From: Flavobacterium sp. CYK-55
GTDB taxonomy: Bacteria > Bacteroidota > Bacteroidia > Flavobacteriales > Flavobacteriaceae
DNA: 64,000 nucleotides
NCBI RefSeq assembly: GCF_018413465.1
Contig: NZ_JAHCDK010000008.1
Coordinates: 1-64,000, forward strand
Direction of reading: 5' to 3'
In this document: positions 18,685-27,781 of the stretch, piece after piece
Numbering within the stretch: the first letter of the stretch is position 1
Layout of the letters: every line of letters starts with the position of its first letter
The notes under the pieces: generated by a model
Databases searched by the model: none
What the model saw: the letters and a program-made list of their open reading frames with translations, nothing else
What the model was told of the DNA's origin: nothing
Position numbers and translations under genes: made by a program

Positions 18685-19420
18685 AGTCAGTATTTTAGGC
18701 ACGCACATTGACAATTTAACGATGGAAGAAACTATCAAAGAGATAGAAATCGCCATCAATGATAAAAAGCAAATTCATCATGTTGTTGTTAATGCAGGAA
18801 AAATTGTGTCAATGCAAGCAGACCCTGATTTAAAAGAGAGCGTCAATAGCGCTGACATAATTAATGCTGATGGACAAGCAGTAGTGTGGGCTTCAAGATT
18901 ACTCAAAAAGCCATTAAAAGAGCGTGTTGCCGGAATTGATTTATTTATCAACCTAATCAAAAAAGCCCATGAAAAAAACCACAAGATTTTTCTACTTGGG
19001 GCTAAGCAAGAAATTGTTGAAAAAGTCCAAAAAAGAATAGCATCTGAATTTTCAATAAATGTAGTTGCAGGATATGCGAATGGCTATTTTGAAAAAGAGG
19101 ACGAGGAGAAGATTATAAAGCAAATTGTTGATAGTGCCCCACAAATGCTTTTTGTAGCAATGACTTCACCCCATAAAGAAATGTTTTTATACAGAAACAG
19201 AGAGGCTTTAAAACAAGTTAACTTTATAATGGGTGTTGGAGGTAGTTTTGACGTTTATTCGGGTAAAATTAAAAGAGCGCCTATTTTACTACAAAAAATA
19301 GGTATGGAATGGTTTTTTAGGCTAATTCAAGATCCGGCCAGAATGTGGAAAAGGTATCTAGTTGGAAACTCCAAGTTTATAACCTTAGTTTTTAAAGAAA
19401 GATTTTTGGGAAACATTTAA
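18671..19420 (+). CDS. WecG/TagA/CpsF family glycosyltransferase (GT26)
   Basis: 249 residues with the family layout: a start reading VSILGTHIDNLTMEETIKEI, VVNAGKIVSMQADP (about 40-53), the core NADGQAVVWASRLLKKPLKERVAGID (NADG around 67-70, with the presumed catalytic Asp), then LLGAKQEIVEKV and MGVGGSFDVYSGKIKRAP. GT26 enzymes add N-acetylmannosamine or its uronic acid to a polyprenyl-linked sugar. Soluble but membrane-associated; the amphipathic C-terminus (MEWFFRLIQDPARMWKRY) fits that. It should add an early sugar of the repeat unit. Confidence 0.88.
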   Translation: MNQNRVSILGTHIDNLTMEETIKEIEIAINDKKQIHHVVVNAGKIVSMQADPDLKESVNSADIINADGQAVVWASRLLKKPLKERVAGIDLFINLIKKAHEKNHKIFLLGAKQEIVEKVQKRIASEFSINVVAGYANGYFEKEDEEKIIKQIVDSAPQMLFVAMTSPHKEMFLYRNREALKQVNFIMGVGGSFDVYSGKIKRAPILLQKIGMEWFFRLIQDPARMWKRYLVGNSKFITLVFKERFLGNI

Positions 19421-19456
19421 ATTTGCCAATTCTTCAATAAGTCCTATATTATTTTC

Positions 19457-20755
19457 ATGGCAAGTATTTACAGATTTTTAAGTATAGTTAGGTTGTTCAG
19501 AGAATTAAAACCAACTGATTATCTCATTGTATTTATATTCATTTCTTTACCGTTAAAAAATATAGACATAAGTATTTCAACCATTTTATTTATAATTTGG
19601 AGTTATTTTTTTAGTAAAAAAAGGTTCAATTTTAGAAAAACATTTTTCATCCCGATTTCGTTTTTTGTTTTAATGGCAAGTTCACTTTTATGGTCATACA
19701 ATTTTGACAGAACTTTATTGGGTATTCAAAAACAACTTCCATTTCTGTTTATACCAATTGCCTTTTTAATCACTGAAAAAGTCACCCAAGAAAGACTTCT
19801 TAAAATTTTTAGAATATATAGTTTTAGCATAACTTTTTTTGCGGTTTTACTGGTAATTAATGCATTTCTTCAATATTTTAAAACAAACGATACAGGCGTT
19901 TTTTTTTACAATAAGTTAGTTCCAAGTGACCCGGGAGTTGTGTATCTTTCAGTTTTTGCATCTTTTGCGGTCTTTTACTTTATTCAAATTCATTTCAAGA
20001 ATAGTATTGAAAAGCTTTCAATTTTGATTTTAGCGATTGTAATTTTCTTGCTTTCTTCTAAAAGCATCATTACGATTGATTTTATTATTATTGTTTGTTA
20101 TTATACATTTTTTGCTAGGATTCCATCAAGCATTAAAACAATTACCGTTTTAACGGTTTCTGTGTTTTTGTTTGTATCGTTATATTTTGTAAAGGAAGTT
20201 CGTGAGCGTTTTTTAATGGAATATGAAACGGCTTTTATTGATAATACAGTAAACACCAAACTTTCTACAAATAGGCAGAGTCTAAAACAAGTTAGCTTAA
20301 AAGAAGCGTGGAATAAAAGTGAGTTTCAATATAATGATTTTTTCCCTGGTACGGCATTACGAACATATCAAATAAGGGTTTTTTGTGAAATTGTTTCACA
20401 AAATCCACAAATTATTTTAAGCGGATTCGGCTTAGAGGCATCACAAGAAGCAATAGCTATTAAGTCCGAAGAACATAATATCAACCCGGTGTATGCACAA
20501 CATAATTTCCATAATCAATATATCCAATGTCTAGCTGAATTTGGTATTATTGGTTTAATTATTCTTATAGCCATGTTGTTTATTAGCCTCCAAAATGCGA
20601 TCAACAATAAAGATTTTCTTCATATTGCTTTTGCAATAACAATGTTAATGTTATTTTTGTCTGAATCGTTTTTTTGTAGGCAGAGAGGAATTACTTTTTT
20701 TATAATTCTTTTTTGTTTGTTTAATTCGAATCAGACAAAAGAAATTCAAAAGTAA
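19457..20755 (+). CDS. O-antigen ligase (Wzy_C) family protein, second copy
   Basis: 432 residues, about 11 membrane helices and a soluble loop near residues 260-340 ([32 protein letters not shown]). The diagnostic motif [22 protein letters not shown] is present, with the HNQ..L.EFGIIG signature of the WaaL/Wzy_C family. It is separated from the WecG-like gene by 36 bases and ends 8 bases before the decarboxylase gene. With 16259-17503 it makes two clear Wzy_C proteins in one locus; one may polymerise and the other ligate or attach. Confidence 0.78.
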   Translation: MASIYRFLSIVRLFRELKPTDYLIVFIFISLPLKNIDISISTILFIIWSYFFSKKRFNFRKTFFIPISFFVLMASSLLWSYNFDRTLLGIQKQLPFLFIPIAFLITEKVTQERLLKIFRIYSFSITFFAVLLVINAFLQYFKTNDTGVFFYNKLVPSDPGVVYLSVFASFAVFYFIQIHFKNSIEKLSILILAIVIFLLSSKSIITIDFIIIVCYYTFFARIPSSIKTITVLTVSVFLFVSLYFVKEVRERFLMEYETAFIDNTVNTKLSTNRQSLKQVSLKEAWNKSEFQYNDFFPGTALRTYQIRVFCEIVSQNPQIILSGFGLEASQEAIAIKSEEHNINPVYAQHNFHNQYIQCLAEFGIIGLIILIAMLFISLQNAINNKDFLHIAFAITMLMLFLSESFFCRQRGITFFIILFCLFNSNQTKEIQK

Positions 20756-20763
20756 ACCTCAAT

Positions 20764-21747
20764 ATGAAAAGAATTCTTATCACTGGAGCTGCGGGTTTTT
20801 TAGGCTCTCATCTTTGTGATCGATTTATCTCAGAAGGTTATTATGTTATCGGCATGGATAACTTGATTACAGGCGATTTAAAAAACATCGAGCATTTATT
20901 CAAAAACCCAAATTTTGAGTTTTATCACCATGATGTTACTAAGTTTGTTCACATTCAGGGACAATTAGATTATATTCTTCATTTTGCCTCTCCCGCCAGC
21001 CCAATAGATTACTTAAAAATCCCTATTCAAACACTCAAAGTAGGCTCTCTAGGCACACACAACTTATTGGGCTTGGCTAGGGAAAAAAAAGCTAGAATTC
21101 TTATTGCATCAACTTCTGAAGTATACGGTGATCCTTTGGTTCATCCACAAACCGAAGATTACTACGGCAATGTAAATACCATTGGCCCACGAGGCGTTTA
21201 TGATGAAGCCAAACGTTTTCAAGAGTCTATCACGATGGCTTACCACACCTTTCACGGGGTTGAGACGAGAATCGTTAGAATTTTTAATACATACGGCCCC
21301 AGAATGCGTCTGAATGACGGCCGTGTAATTCCAGCGTTTATTGGTCAAGCGCTTAGAGGTGAAGATTTAACCATTTTCGGAGACGGTTCACAAACCCGTT
21401 CATTTTGTTATGTAGATGATCAAGTTGAAGGTATTTTTAGATTGCTTTTTTCAGATTATGTTTATCCGGTCAATATTGGTAACCCTGATGAGATTACCAT
21501 TAAAGATTTTGCAGAAGAAATCATTAAACTCACCGGAACCAATCAAAAAGTGGTATATCATCCACTCCCAATGAACGATCCATTACAACGCAAGCCTGAC
21601 ACAACGCGTGCTAGAGAAATTCTTGGCTGGGAAGCCAAAGTATCCAGATCTGAAGGCATGAAAAAGACTTATGAATACTTTAAGTCTCTATCAACGCATG
21701 AGTTATTAAAAGAAGAGCACAAAGACTTCACTAAGTACATCAACTAG
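20764..21747 (+). CDS. UDP-glucuronate decarboxylase (UDP-xylose synthase) type SDR protein
   Basis: 327 residues, extended short-chain dehydrogenase. The NAD-binding GAAGFLG lies at 8-14, the catalytic STSE at 116-119 and YDEAK with Tyr146/Lys150. The strings [11 protein letters not shown] (73-83) and [20 protein letters not shown] are the hallmark of UDP-glucuronate decarboxylases rather than 4-epimerases. The family turns UDP-glucuronate into UDP-xylose with NAD recycling, in the cytoplasm. It implies a UDP-glucuronate pool, but no UDP-glucose dehydrogenase is in the window. Codons here look less AT-extreme than in the preceding membrane genes. Confidence 0.88.
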   Translation: MKRILITGAAGFLGSHLCDRFISEGYYVIGMDNLITGDLKNIEHLFKNPNFEFYHHDVTKFVHIQGQLDYILHFASPASPIDYLKIPIQTLKVGSLGTHNLLGLAREKKARILIASTSEVYGDPLVHPQTEDYYGNVNTIGPRGVYDEAKRFQESITMAYHTFHGVETRIVRIFNTYGPRMRLNDGRVIPAFIGQALRGEDLTIFGDGSQTRSFCYVDDQVEGIFRLLFSDYVYPVNIGNPDEITIKDFAEEIIKLTGTNQKVVYHPLPMNDPLQRKPDTTRAREILGWEAKVSRSEGMKKTYEYFKSLSTHELLKEEHKDFTKYIN

Positions 21748-21750
21748 AGA

Positions 21751-23100
21751 ATGAGGCATAAAATAGGAAGATATTCCAGCTATATCAGACCGTTTTCTTA
21801 CATATTAGATTTGATTATCATTAATTTGTTTTCTTATTTAATATTACCCGGTTTTTTTTCGGAGTATTTTATTTTGTTTGCTTCGATTTCATGGATGGTT
21901 ATCGCAATTAATGTTGAGTTTTATGAAGTATATCGCTTTACAAAGGTTTTGTCAATAATCAACAAGCTTTTTAAACAATTTACTTTTTTTACAATACTTT
22001 GTTTTGCTTACTCAGGATTTTATGTTAATTCAAATAATTGGAAAAGTATTCTAATCTACGGTGCGTTTTCGTTTATTACAGTCTTTACGTTAAAATTGTC
22101 TATATTCTTTTTTCTGAGAAAATACCGTGTTCTTTTTGGCGGTAATTTCAGGAGAGTTGTCATTGTAGGAAGTGGGAAAAATGTCAGTCAGCTGACCAAT
22201 TTTTTTAATGATAATCCAGATTATGGATACCAATTAGTCGGGTCTTTTTCGTTAGAAGAAGGTAAAAAAGATCAGATTCAAGAATCATTTACATTTGTTT
22301 TAAACGAAAACATTGATGAAATTTATTGTTCTTTAGCAAATCTTACAAACGAACAGATTGATAGTTATATAGATTTTTCAGACAATAATTTAAAAAAGCT
22401 TAAATTTCTTCCGGACGACAATGAAGTATTTTCGAGAAACTTAAAGATAGACTATTACGGGTACATTCCTGTAGCATCTTTAAGGAATATTCCATTAGAT
22501 GATATTATAAATCAGTTTGTTAAACGAGTTTTTGACATCATTTTTTCGTCGGTTATTATTCTTGGAATACTTTCTTGGTTGACGCCAATTTTGGCCCTGC
22601 TTATAAAAATTGAGTCAAGAGGTCCTATTTTTTTCAAACAAAAAAGAAATGGACTCAATTACCACGAGTTCAATTGTTACAAATTCAGATCAATGAATTT
22701 AAACGAGATTGCTGATTTAGAACAGGTATCTAAAAATGATCCTAGAATAACAAAAATTGGAAAGTTCATCAGAAAAACAAGTATTGATGAATTGCCGCAA
22801 TTTTTTAATGTTCTCTTAGGCGATATGTCTGTTGTTGGCCCAAGACCACATATGGTGAGTCATACAGAAATGTATGCAAGAAAGGTAGATAAGTTTATGG
22901 TTCGGCATTTTATAAAACCCGGAATCACTGGTTTAGCCCAAACCAATGGATATAGGGGTGAAGTTGAAACAGATAAAGACATCATTAATCGTGTTAAATA
23001 CGATATTTTCTACATTGAGAATTGGTCACTTTTGCTCGACTTAAAAATCATTTTTATGACGGTTTACAACGCTGTCCGCGGCGAAGAAAAAGCCTATTAA
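21751..23100 (+). CDS. Initiating polyprenyl sugar-phosphate transferase (WbaP/WcaJ-like)
   Basis: 449 residues. Four hydrophobic segments come first, then a Rossmann-like CoA-binding-type domain (VVIVGSGKNVSQL), a fifth hydrophobic stretch after KRVFDIIFSSVIILG, and the C-terminal bacterial sugar transferase domain (GPIFFKQKRNGLNYHEFNCYK, RKTSIDELPQFFNVL, GDMSVVGPRPH). This is the polyisoprenyl-phosphate hexose-1-phosphate transferase family, which starts the repeat unit on undecaprenyl phosphate. The full length with N-terminal membrane domain is usual. Which sugar it uses cannot be read. It lies 3 bases after the decarboxylase gene and 1 base before the GT2 gene. Confidence 0.9.
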   Translation: MRHKIGRYSSYIRPFSYILDLIIINLFSYLILPGFFSEYFILFASISWMVIAINVEFYEVYRFTKVLSIINKLFKQFTFFTILCFAYSGFYVNSNNWKSILIYGAFSFITVFTLKLSIFFFLRKYRVLFGGNFRRVVIVGSGKNVSQLTNFFNDNPDYGYQLVGSFSLEEGKKDQIQESFTFVLNENIDEIYCSLANLTNEQIDSYIDFSDNNLKKLKFLPDDNEVFSRNLKIDYYGYIPVASLRNIPLDDIINQFVKRVFDIIFSSVIILGILSWLTPILALLIKIESRGPIFFKQKRNGLNYHEFNCYKFRSMNLNEIADLEQVSKNDPRITKIGKFIRKTSIDELPQFFNVLLGDMSVVGPRPHMVSHTEMYARKVDKFMVRHFIKPGITGLAQTNGYRGEVETDKDIINRVKYDIFYIENWSLLLDLKIIFMTVYNAVRGEEKAY

Positions 23101-23101
23101 A

Positions 23102-23875
23102 ATGCAAGGCTTGGTCAGCATCATAACACCCTCATTCAATTCTGAAAAATTTATTGCAGACACCATTCGTTCGGTTCAATCGCAAACGTATGTTGATTGG
23201 GAAATGATTATTGTTGACGATTGTTCTTCTGATGCAACATCTCAAATCGTTCAACAAATTGCTTCAACCGATACCCGAATCAAATTCTATCAGCTTCAAA
23301 AAAATGCCGGAGCTGGTGTGGCGCGACAACAAGCGATTGAAATGGCACAAGGCCGATGGATTGCTTTTTTAGATTCAGATGATTTGTGGAAGCCCGAAAA
23401 ACTCCAAAAGCAAATCGAGTTCATGCAAAGCCGGAATTTACCGTTTACTTTTTCGTTTTACGATTGTATTGACGAGGCCGGAAAAGCGCTCAACAAACAA
23501 GTAAGAGCACCTCAAAAACTCAAGTATTATCAGTTATTTTTCTGCAATTTTGTGGGCAACCTCACAGGCATTTACGACACCCAATTCTTCGGCAAAATTC
23601 CCATTTCAAGCATCCGCAAAAGACAAGATTGGATGGTTTGGCTCACGGTTTTAAAAAAAATCAGAACAGCGCAGACCGTTGCAGAAAGTTTGGCTTTTTA
23701 CCGAATTCGTCAAGATTCCATTTCAGCTTCAAAAATCAAATTACTCGAGCACAACTTCAATGTTTATAGACAGTTTCACGGTTATAATGTGTTTGTTTCG
23801 ATGCTTTGTATGTTGGGTTTTTTATTTGTACAACTCATCATCAAGCCGCGCTACATCAAAAAGCTAAACGAGTGA
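23102..23875 (+). CDS. Glycosyltransferase family 2
   Basis: 257 residues with a GT-A fold: SIITPSFNSEKFI at the N-terminus, the DDCSSD nucleotide-binding turn (about 39-44), GAGVARQQAIEMAQG, the DXD-like LDSDDLW (about 92-98) and KRQDWMVWL in the acceptor region. A hydrophobic C-terminal helix (VSMLCMLGFLFVQLII) may tie it to the membrane. Last plus-strand gene of the locus; its 3' end overlaps the convergent CapK-like gene by 12 bases. Its GC content is visibly higher than in the membrane genes upstream. Confidence 0.87.
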   Translation: MQGLVSIITPSFNSEKFIADTIRSVQSQTYVDWEMIIVDDCSSDATSQIVQQIASTDTRIKFYQLQKNAGAGVARQQAIEMAQGRWIAFLDSDDLWKPEKLQKQIEFMQSRNLPFTFSFYDCIDEAGKALNKQVRAPQKLKYYQLFFCNFVGNLTGIYDTQFFGKIPISSIRKRQDWMVWLTVLKKIRTAQTVAESLAFYRIRQDSISASKIKLLEHNFNVYRQFHGYNVFVSMLCMLGFLFVQLIIKPRYIKKLNE

Positions 23876-25207
23876 ACGGAATTGTTTGAGCTTCCCGCTT
23901 TTGGTTCGGTCAATGGTGTCTTTTCGGTTAAAAACATACACCAAATTAGGTTCTAAAAACTGATCAAAAACGCGGCTGATTTCTTGTTTTTCATTTTCAG
24001 AAAGTTCGCGCTCACTGGTATATTGAATTTCAAAAGTATTTTTCTGGGTCTGAATAATCACAAATTCTTTGACATTGCCTTGGTCATCAAACAATTGTTT
24101 GGTGATGGAATAAAACGTCATGCCCGGCGTTTTTTTTCCACTGGGCAATAACGCGACATCGTTGGTGCGGCCCGTGAGGCTTTTGAGCAGCGGTTTTTGC
24201 GGCGTACTTTTTTCATCCAAAACGCCGCGATCGCCCACTTCATAGCGAATCATCGGATGCGCTTTGTTATACAATGAAGTCACCACAATTTTTCCTTCTT
24301 GGCCATAAGGCAAAATGCAGTCGTTGTCATCGAGAATTTCAACAAAAAGCGTTTCTGAATTGATCAACCATTCGCCTTGCGGGTTTTCTAAAGCAATAAT
24401 ATCGAGTTCTGCGCTTCCGTATTCATTAATTATCGGAACTCTGAAGCGCTCTTCTAACAGCAACCGATCAGACTCAAAAAGCATTTCAGAAGTTACAATA
24501 CACACTTTGAGCGAGGGGCAAATATCATTCAGAAATAGATTTTTTCGTTCGAGATATTTGGCCAAAAGCACAATCGAGCTCGTGTATCCGTTGATGTAAT
24601 CAAAACGTGTTTTGCTGAATTTACTCAGCATTCGCTGAATAGCGGCGTCTGAAAAATCAAAAATATTAAACCGATAACGATGGCTTAAAAAATCTTTGAG
24701 GCGCAGTTGTTTGTTGGCCCAAAAATCTAAAGGCATTCCATAAAAACGCGCTTGCCATGAATGATTAAAATCGATTCCATACCAATCAAAACGGCGCATG
24801 ATGTTGGCCCAAATTAATGCATGACAAAACTTGTCTTTGGCAAATACAAACGGATCGCCACTCGAGCCCGAAGTTTTGTTGATGTATACATTTTTGGGCG
24901 TAAAACCTTCAGATAAGCGCTCTGACAACGGGCTTTGAAAATGAACCTTTCGCATCACCGGAACATCGCTCCATTGTTCTATTTTTTGCTCACCAATCAG
25001 TTTTTTATAGTGCGCGTTGTGCGTTAAGTGATGTTCGAGAATTTCTTGTTTTTTGGCTTCTAAAAAGGTTTCGTATTCGGTTGAATTCAGCGCTAAAATC
25101 TGGCTGAGTTCTTCCTGCGCTGCTTTGAGCGGAAAACCGTTGAGTTGTAAACTAAGATCAAATAATCGCAACACGCCTGAGAAATTTCTCCAAAAATACG
25201 AGTTCAA
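23864..25207 (-). CDS. Phenylacetate-CoA ligase/CapK-like adenylate-forming protein
   Basis: 447 residues from a TTG at 25207. ANL-superfamily features: KTSGSSGDPFVF (ATP loop), NEYGSAELDII, MIRYEVGDRGVL and LTGRTNDV, the set found in the CapK/phenylacetate-CoA-ligase group often seen beside capsule loci. It probably activates a carboxylic acid as an adenylate, perhaps for acylation of a glycan; substrate unknown. Start uncertain: the TTG lies inside a TAGTTTTG box (25205-25212) that resembles a promoter, so translation could begin a few codons later (for example the GTG or TTG near codons 12-14). Convergent with the polysaccharide locus. Confidence 0.72.
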   Translation of the reverse strand: MNSYFWRNFSGVLRLFDLSLQLNGFPLKAAQEELSQILALNSTEYETFLEAKKQEILEHHLTHNAHYKKLIGEQKIEQWSDVPVMRKVHFQSPLSERLSEGFTPKNVYINKTSGSSGDPFVFAKDKFCHALIWANIMRRFDWYGIDFNHSWQARFYGMPLDFWANKQLRLKDFLSHRYRFNIFDFSDAAIQRMLSKFSKTRFDYINGYTSSIVLLAKYLERKNLFLNDICPSLKVCIVTSEMLFESDRLLLEERFRVPIINEYGSAELDIIALENPQGEWLINSETLFVEILDDNDCILPYGQEGKIVVTSLYNKAHPMIRYEVGDRGVLDEKSTPQKPLLKSLTGRTNDVALLPSGKKTPGMTFYSITKQLFDDQGNVKEFVIIQTQKNTFEIQYTSERELSENEKQEISRVFDQFLEPNLVYVFNRKDTIDRTKSGKLKQFRSLV

Positions 25208-25247
25208 AACTACTTGCGCGGCATGAATTTATTTTTTTGAAAATTAA

Positions 25248-25279
25248 TTGCAACCAACCGTCAAAAGCCCCTATTTTTG
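25248..25279 (+). promoter_or_regulatory. Promoter of purD
   Basis: TTG (25248-25250), 21 bases, then TATTTTTG (25272-25279) fits the Bacteroidetes consensus TTG-N19-22-TAnnTTTG. The ATG at 25304 lies 24 bases after the box. The alternative TTG start at 25277 falls inside the box, so this site decides the purD start. Confidence 0.7.
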
Positions 25280-25303
25280 CAGCACACAACTAACTACTAC
25301 TTC

Positions 25304-26581
25304 ATGACTATTTTACTTTTAGGATCGGGCGGACGTGAACATGCATTGGCCTGGAAAATGCTTCAATCACCGCTTTGTACCCAACTTTTAGTTGCACCCG
25401 GAAATGCCGGAACCGCGCAAATAGCCACCAATTTATCCATTAACCCCACAGATTTTAAAGCCGTCAAAAATGCGGTTTTAGAGCATCGGGTCAACATGGT
25501 CGTGGTGGGCCCTGAAGATCCGCTGGTGGCCGGTATCGTTGACTTTTTTCAAAGCGATGAACAGCTGCAAAACATTCCCGTAATTGGCCCGTCTGCGTAT
25601 GGAGCTCAACTGGAAGGCAGTAAAGAGTTTGCCAAAGAATTCATGGTTCGACATCAAATTCCAACGGCAGCCTATCAAAGTTTTCATGCTGATACGGTAG
25701 AACAAGGTTGCCGGTTTTTAGAAACGCTCACGCCGCCTTATGTGCTCAAAGCCGACGGACTTGCTGCCGGAAAAGGCGTTTTGATTATGCATGATTTGGA
25801 GGAGGCTCAAAATGAATTGCGCCAAATGCTCGTGCATGCTAAATTTGGTCAAGCCAGTAGTAAAGTGGTTATTGAGGAATTTCTAGACGGAATTGAACTC
25901 AGTTGTTTTGTGCTCACCGACGGAAAAAACTACCAACTTTTGCCCACCGCCAAAGATTACAAACGCATTGGCGAAGGCGATACAGGGCTCAACACCGGAG
26001 GCATGGGCGCAATATCACCGGTGCCGTTTGCCGATGCTGCTTTTATGCAAAAAGTAGAACAACAAATCGTTATTCCAACGGTGAACGGATTGTATGCCGA
26101 AAAAATAAACTACAAAGGCTTCATCTTTATCGGACTCATCAATGTGGACGGAAATCCAAAGGTAATTGAGTATAATGTCCGCATGGGCGACCCCGAAACT
26201 GAAGTTGTGATTCCGCGTCTTGAGAACGATTTGGTTGCCTTATTTCAAGCAATCGCCGAGCAAAAATTAAACGAGATTTCAATTCATACAAACCCGCAAA
26301 CGGCTGCCACTGTGGTTGTGGTTTCAGGCGGTTACCCCGAAGATTATCAAAAAGGAAAAGAAATTACCGGTTTTGATAAAGTAGAAGATTCGATGGTTTT
26401 TCATGCCGGAACCAAAGAACAAAACGGACAAATTCTCAGCAACGGCGGACGCGTATTGGCCGTGACGTCTTTTGGAGATTCAATACAAGAAGCCATAAAA
26501 AAATCGTATCAAAACATAGCAAAACTACATTTTGACACGATGTATTTTAGAAAAGATATCGGCCTAGATTTACTTATCTAA
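25304..26581 (+). CDS. purD: Phosphoribosylamine-glycine ligase
   Basis: 425 residues from the ATG at 25304. It joins phosphoribosylamine to glycine with ATP in purine synthesis. ATP-grasp layout: N-domain ILLLGSGGREHALAWKM, VVGPEDPLVAGIVD, KEFAKEFMVRHQIPTA, the P-loop-like LKADGLAAGKGVLI, EEFLDGIELSCF, and the family signature YNVRMGDPETEVV. Usual length and complete. Its 3' end overlaps the convergent DUF6341 gene by 12 bases. Codons are clearly richer in GC than those of the polysaccharide locus. Confidence 0.96.
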   Translation: MTILLLGSGGREHALAWKMLQSPLCTQLLVAPGNAGTAQIATNLSINPTDFKAVKNAVLEHRVNMVVVGPEDPLVAGIVDFFQSDEQLQNIPVIGPSAYGAQLEGSKEFAKEFMVRHQIPTAAYQSFHADTVEQGCRFLETLTPPYVLKADGLAAGKGVLIMHDLEEAQNELRQMLVHAKFGQASSKVVIEEFLDGIELSCFVLTDGKNYQLLPTAKDYKRIGEGDTGLNTGGMGAISPVPFADAAFMQKVEQQIVIPTVNGLYAEKINYKGFIFIGLINVDGNPKVIEYNVRMGDPETEVVIPRLENDLVALFQAIAEQKLNEISIHTNPQTAATVVVVSGGYPEDYQKGKEITGFDKVEDSMVFHAGTKEQNGQILSNGGRVLAVTSFGDSIQEAIKKSYQNIAKLHFDTMYFRKDIGLDLLI

Positions 26582-26803
26582 GAAAGAATGCGCCGTGGTG
26601 TCTTGAAAATCTTCGTTGCTTTGTTTGTGCAAGTTGAGTTGTTTACACCAATAAACGATGTAATACGAACAAACGATGACACCAACCCAATTGATTAAGT
26701 TTGCGCCCCACCAGTTAGACAATTCCCATGATCTCAACCAATCAAGCGGTTTGAAAAGAAAGTCTACGAAAAGTGTTTGTATTGCTTCAAAAAATGCTCT
26801 CAT
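26570..26803 (-). CDS. Small membrane protein, DUF6341-like
   Basis: 77 residues with two amphipathic or hydrophobic stretches (FFEAIQTLFVDFLFKPLDWL; WVGVIVCSYYIVYW) and a polar tail. I recognise it as the small protein that Flavobacteriaceae carry between purD and the DUF6427 gene. It is supported by a full promoter on the minus strand (26832-26861). Function unknown; probably inner-membrane. It overlaps the 3' end of purD tail to tail. Confidence 0.7.
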   Translation of the reverse strand: MRAFFEAIQTLFVDFLFKPLDWLRSWELSNWWGANLINWVGVIVCSYYIVYWCKQLNLHKQSNEDFQDTTAHSFLDK

Positions 26804-26831
26804 TTTTAAACAAGTATTATATTTACAGTCA

Positions 26832-26861
26832 CAAAAGTATAAAATATCCGCATGTTTACAA
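26832..26861 (-). promoter_or_regulatory. Promoter of the DUF6341 gene
   Basis: On the minus strand: TTG (26861-26859), 19 bases, TACTTTTG (26839-26832), then 28 bases to the ATG at 26803. Exact match to the consensus. The -33 part overlaps the first codons of the divergent DUF6427 gene. Confidence 0.65.
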
Positions 26862-27781
26862 GTCTTTTTAGAAAATCTACACCGCTAAATTACTCGCTGG
26901 TTATTCTCGGGCTTGTTTTTACTTTTTTTCTGTACTTTTTAAAGCATATAACGCCCGAAAAATCAGATGGTAATCTGCTCATTCGATTGGTGAGCTTTGG
27001 GCTGGTCTTTGGATTCGTTTTTTTGGCCAATTTTATTGTCAAGAAGAACGGCATCAGCAAAGACAGCGCCTATACAGTTTTGTTTTTCTGGTTGTTTTTG
27101 ATGGCTTTTCCATCAGTATTGAGTCAGCCTCAGCTCTTGATTTCTAACTTTTTTATCTTGTTGGCCACCCGAAGAATCGTCTCTCTGCACTCACTCAAAG
27201 ACCCAAAAGAGAAAGTTTTTGATGCTTCGCTCTGGGTTTTTATCGCTACATTGTTTCATTTTTGGAGCATCCTTTTTATTCTGCTGATTTTTATCTCGAT
27301 TCTTTTTCACGTGGCGCGTGATTACCGCAACTGGTTTTTACCTCCGATTGCTTTTGTGAGTGTAGCTGTGGTTTTTGTTTTTATCTCGTTGTTTTTTAAT
27401 ACCGGTTGGATTCAAATGCTCTTGTCGCAATCAGTTTACGATTTCAAAATTGATTATTTCACCGGTGCATATCAAAACATCACACTGTCGGTTTATGCAA
27501 CGGTTGCTTTGTTTTTTGTGGCTTCGTTGCTGTTTTCGCTATCCAATCGTCCTTTGATTTTACATCCGACCTACAAAAAAATCATGTCGGCCTTTTTAAT
27601 TGGTTTAGCCGTTTATTTTATTTCACCCAACAAATCCAATGATTTACTCGTGTTTTCATTCGCGCCACTGGCTATGATTGCTACAGCGCACATTGAAATC
27701 GGTCAAGCACAATGGAAAAAAGAAGTCGTTTTGGGTTTGCTGATTTTGTTCAGCTTTATCGCTTTTTTTAGCCAGCTATAA
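26852..27781 (+). CDS. Multi-pass membrane protein, DUF6427-like
   Basis: 309 residues, about 9 hydrophobic helices (YSLVILGLVFTFFLYFL, FGLVFGFVFLANFIV and onward), short N-terminus FTSLFRKSTPLNYS. It matches what I know as the DUF6427 membrane family of Flavobacteriaceae, which sits beside purD and upp. No catalytic motif is visible. The 3' end overlaps upp by 6 bases, convergent. Role unknown. Confidence 0.75.
   Translation: MFTSLFRKSTPLNYSLVILGLVFTFFLYFLKHITPEKSDGNLLIRLVSFGLVFGFVFLANFIVKKNGISKDSAYTVLFFWLFLMAFPSVLSQPQLLISNFFILLATRRIVSLHSLKDPKEKVFDASLWVFIATLFHFWSILFILLIFISILFHVARDYRNWFLPPIAFVSVAVVFVFISLFFNTGWIQMLLSQSVYDFKIDYFTGAYQNITLSVYATVALFFVASLLFSLSNRPLILHPTYKKIMSAFLIGLAVYFISPNKSNDLLVFSFAPLAMIATAHIEIGQAQWKKEVVLGLLILFSFIAFFSQL

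Noticed and set aside
25903..26169. 88-residue plus-strand frame
   Set aside because: Out-of-frame shadow inside purD; rich in Arg/His as expected from a shifted frame.
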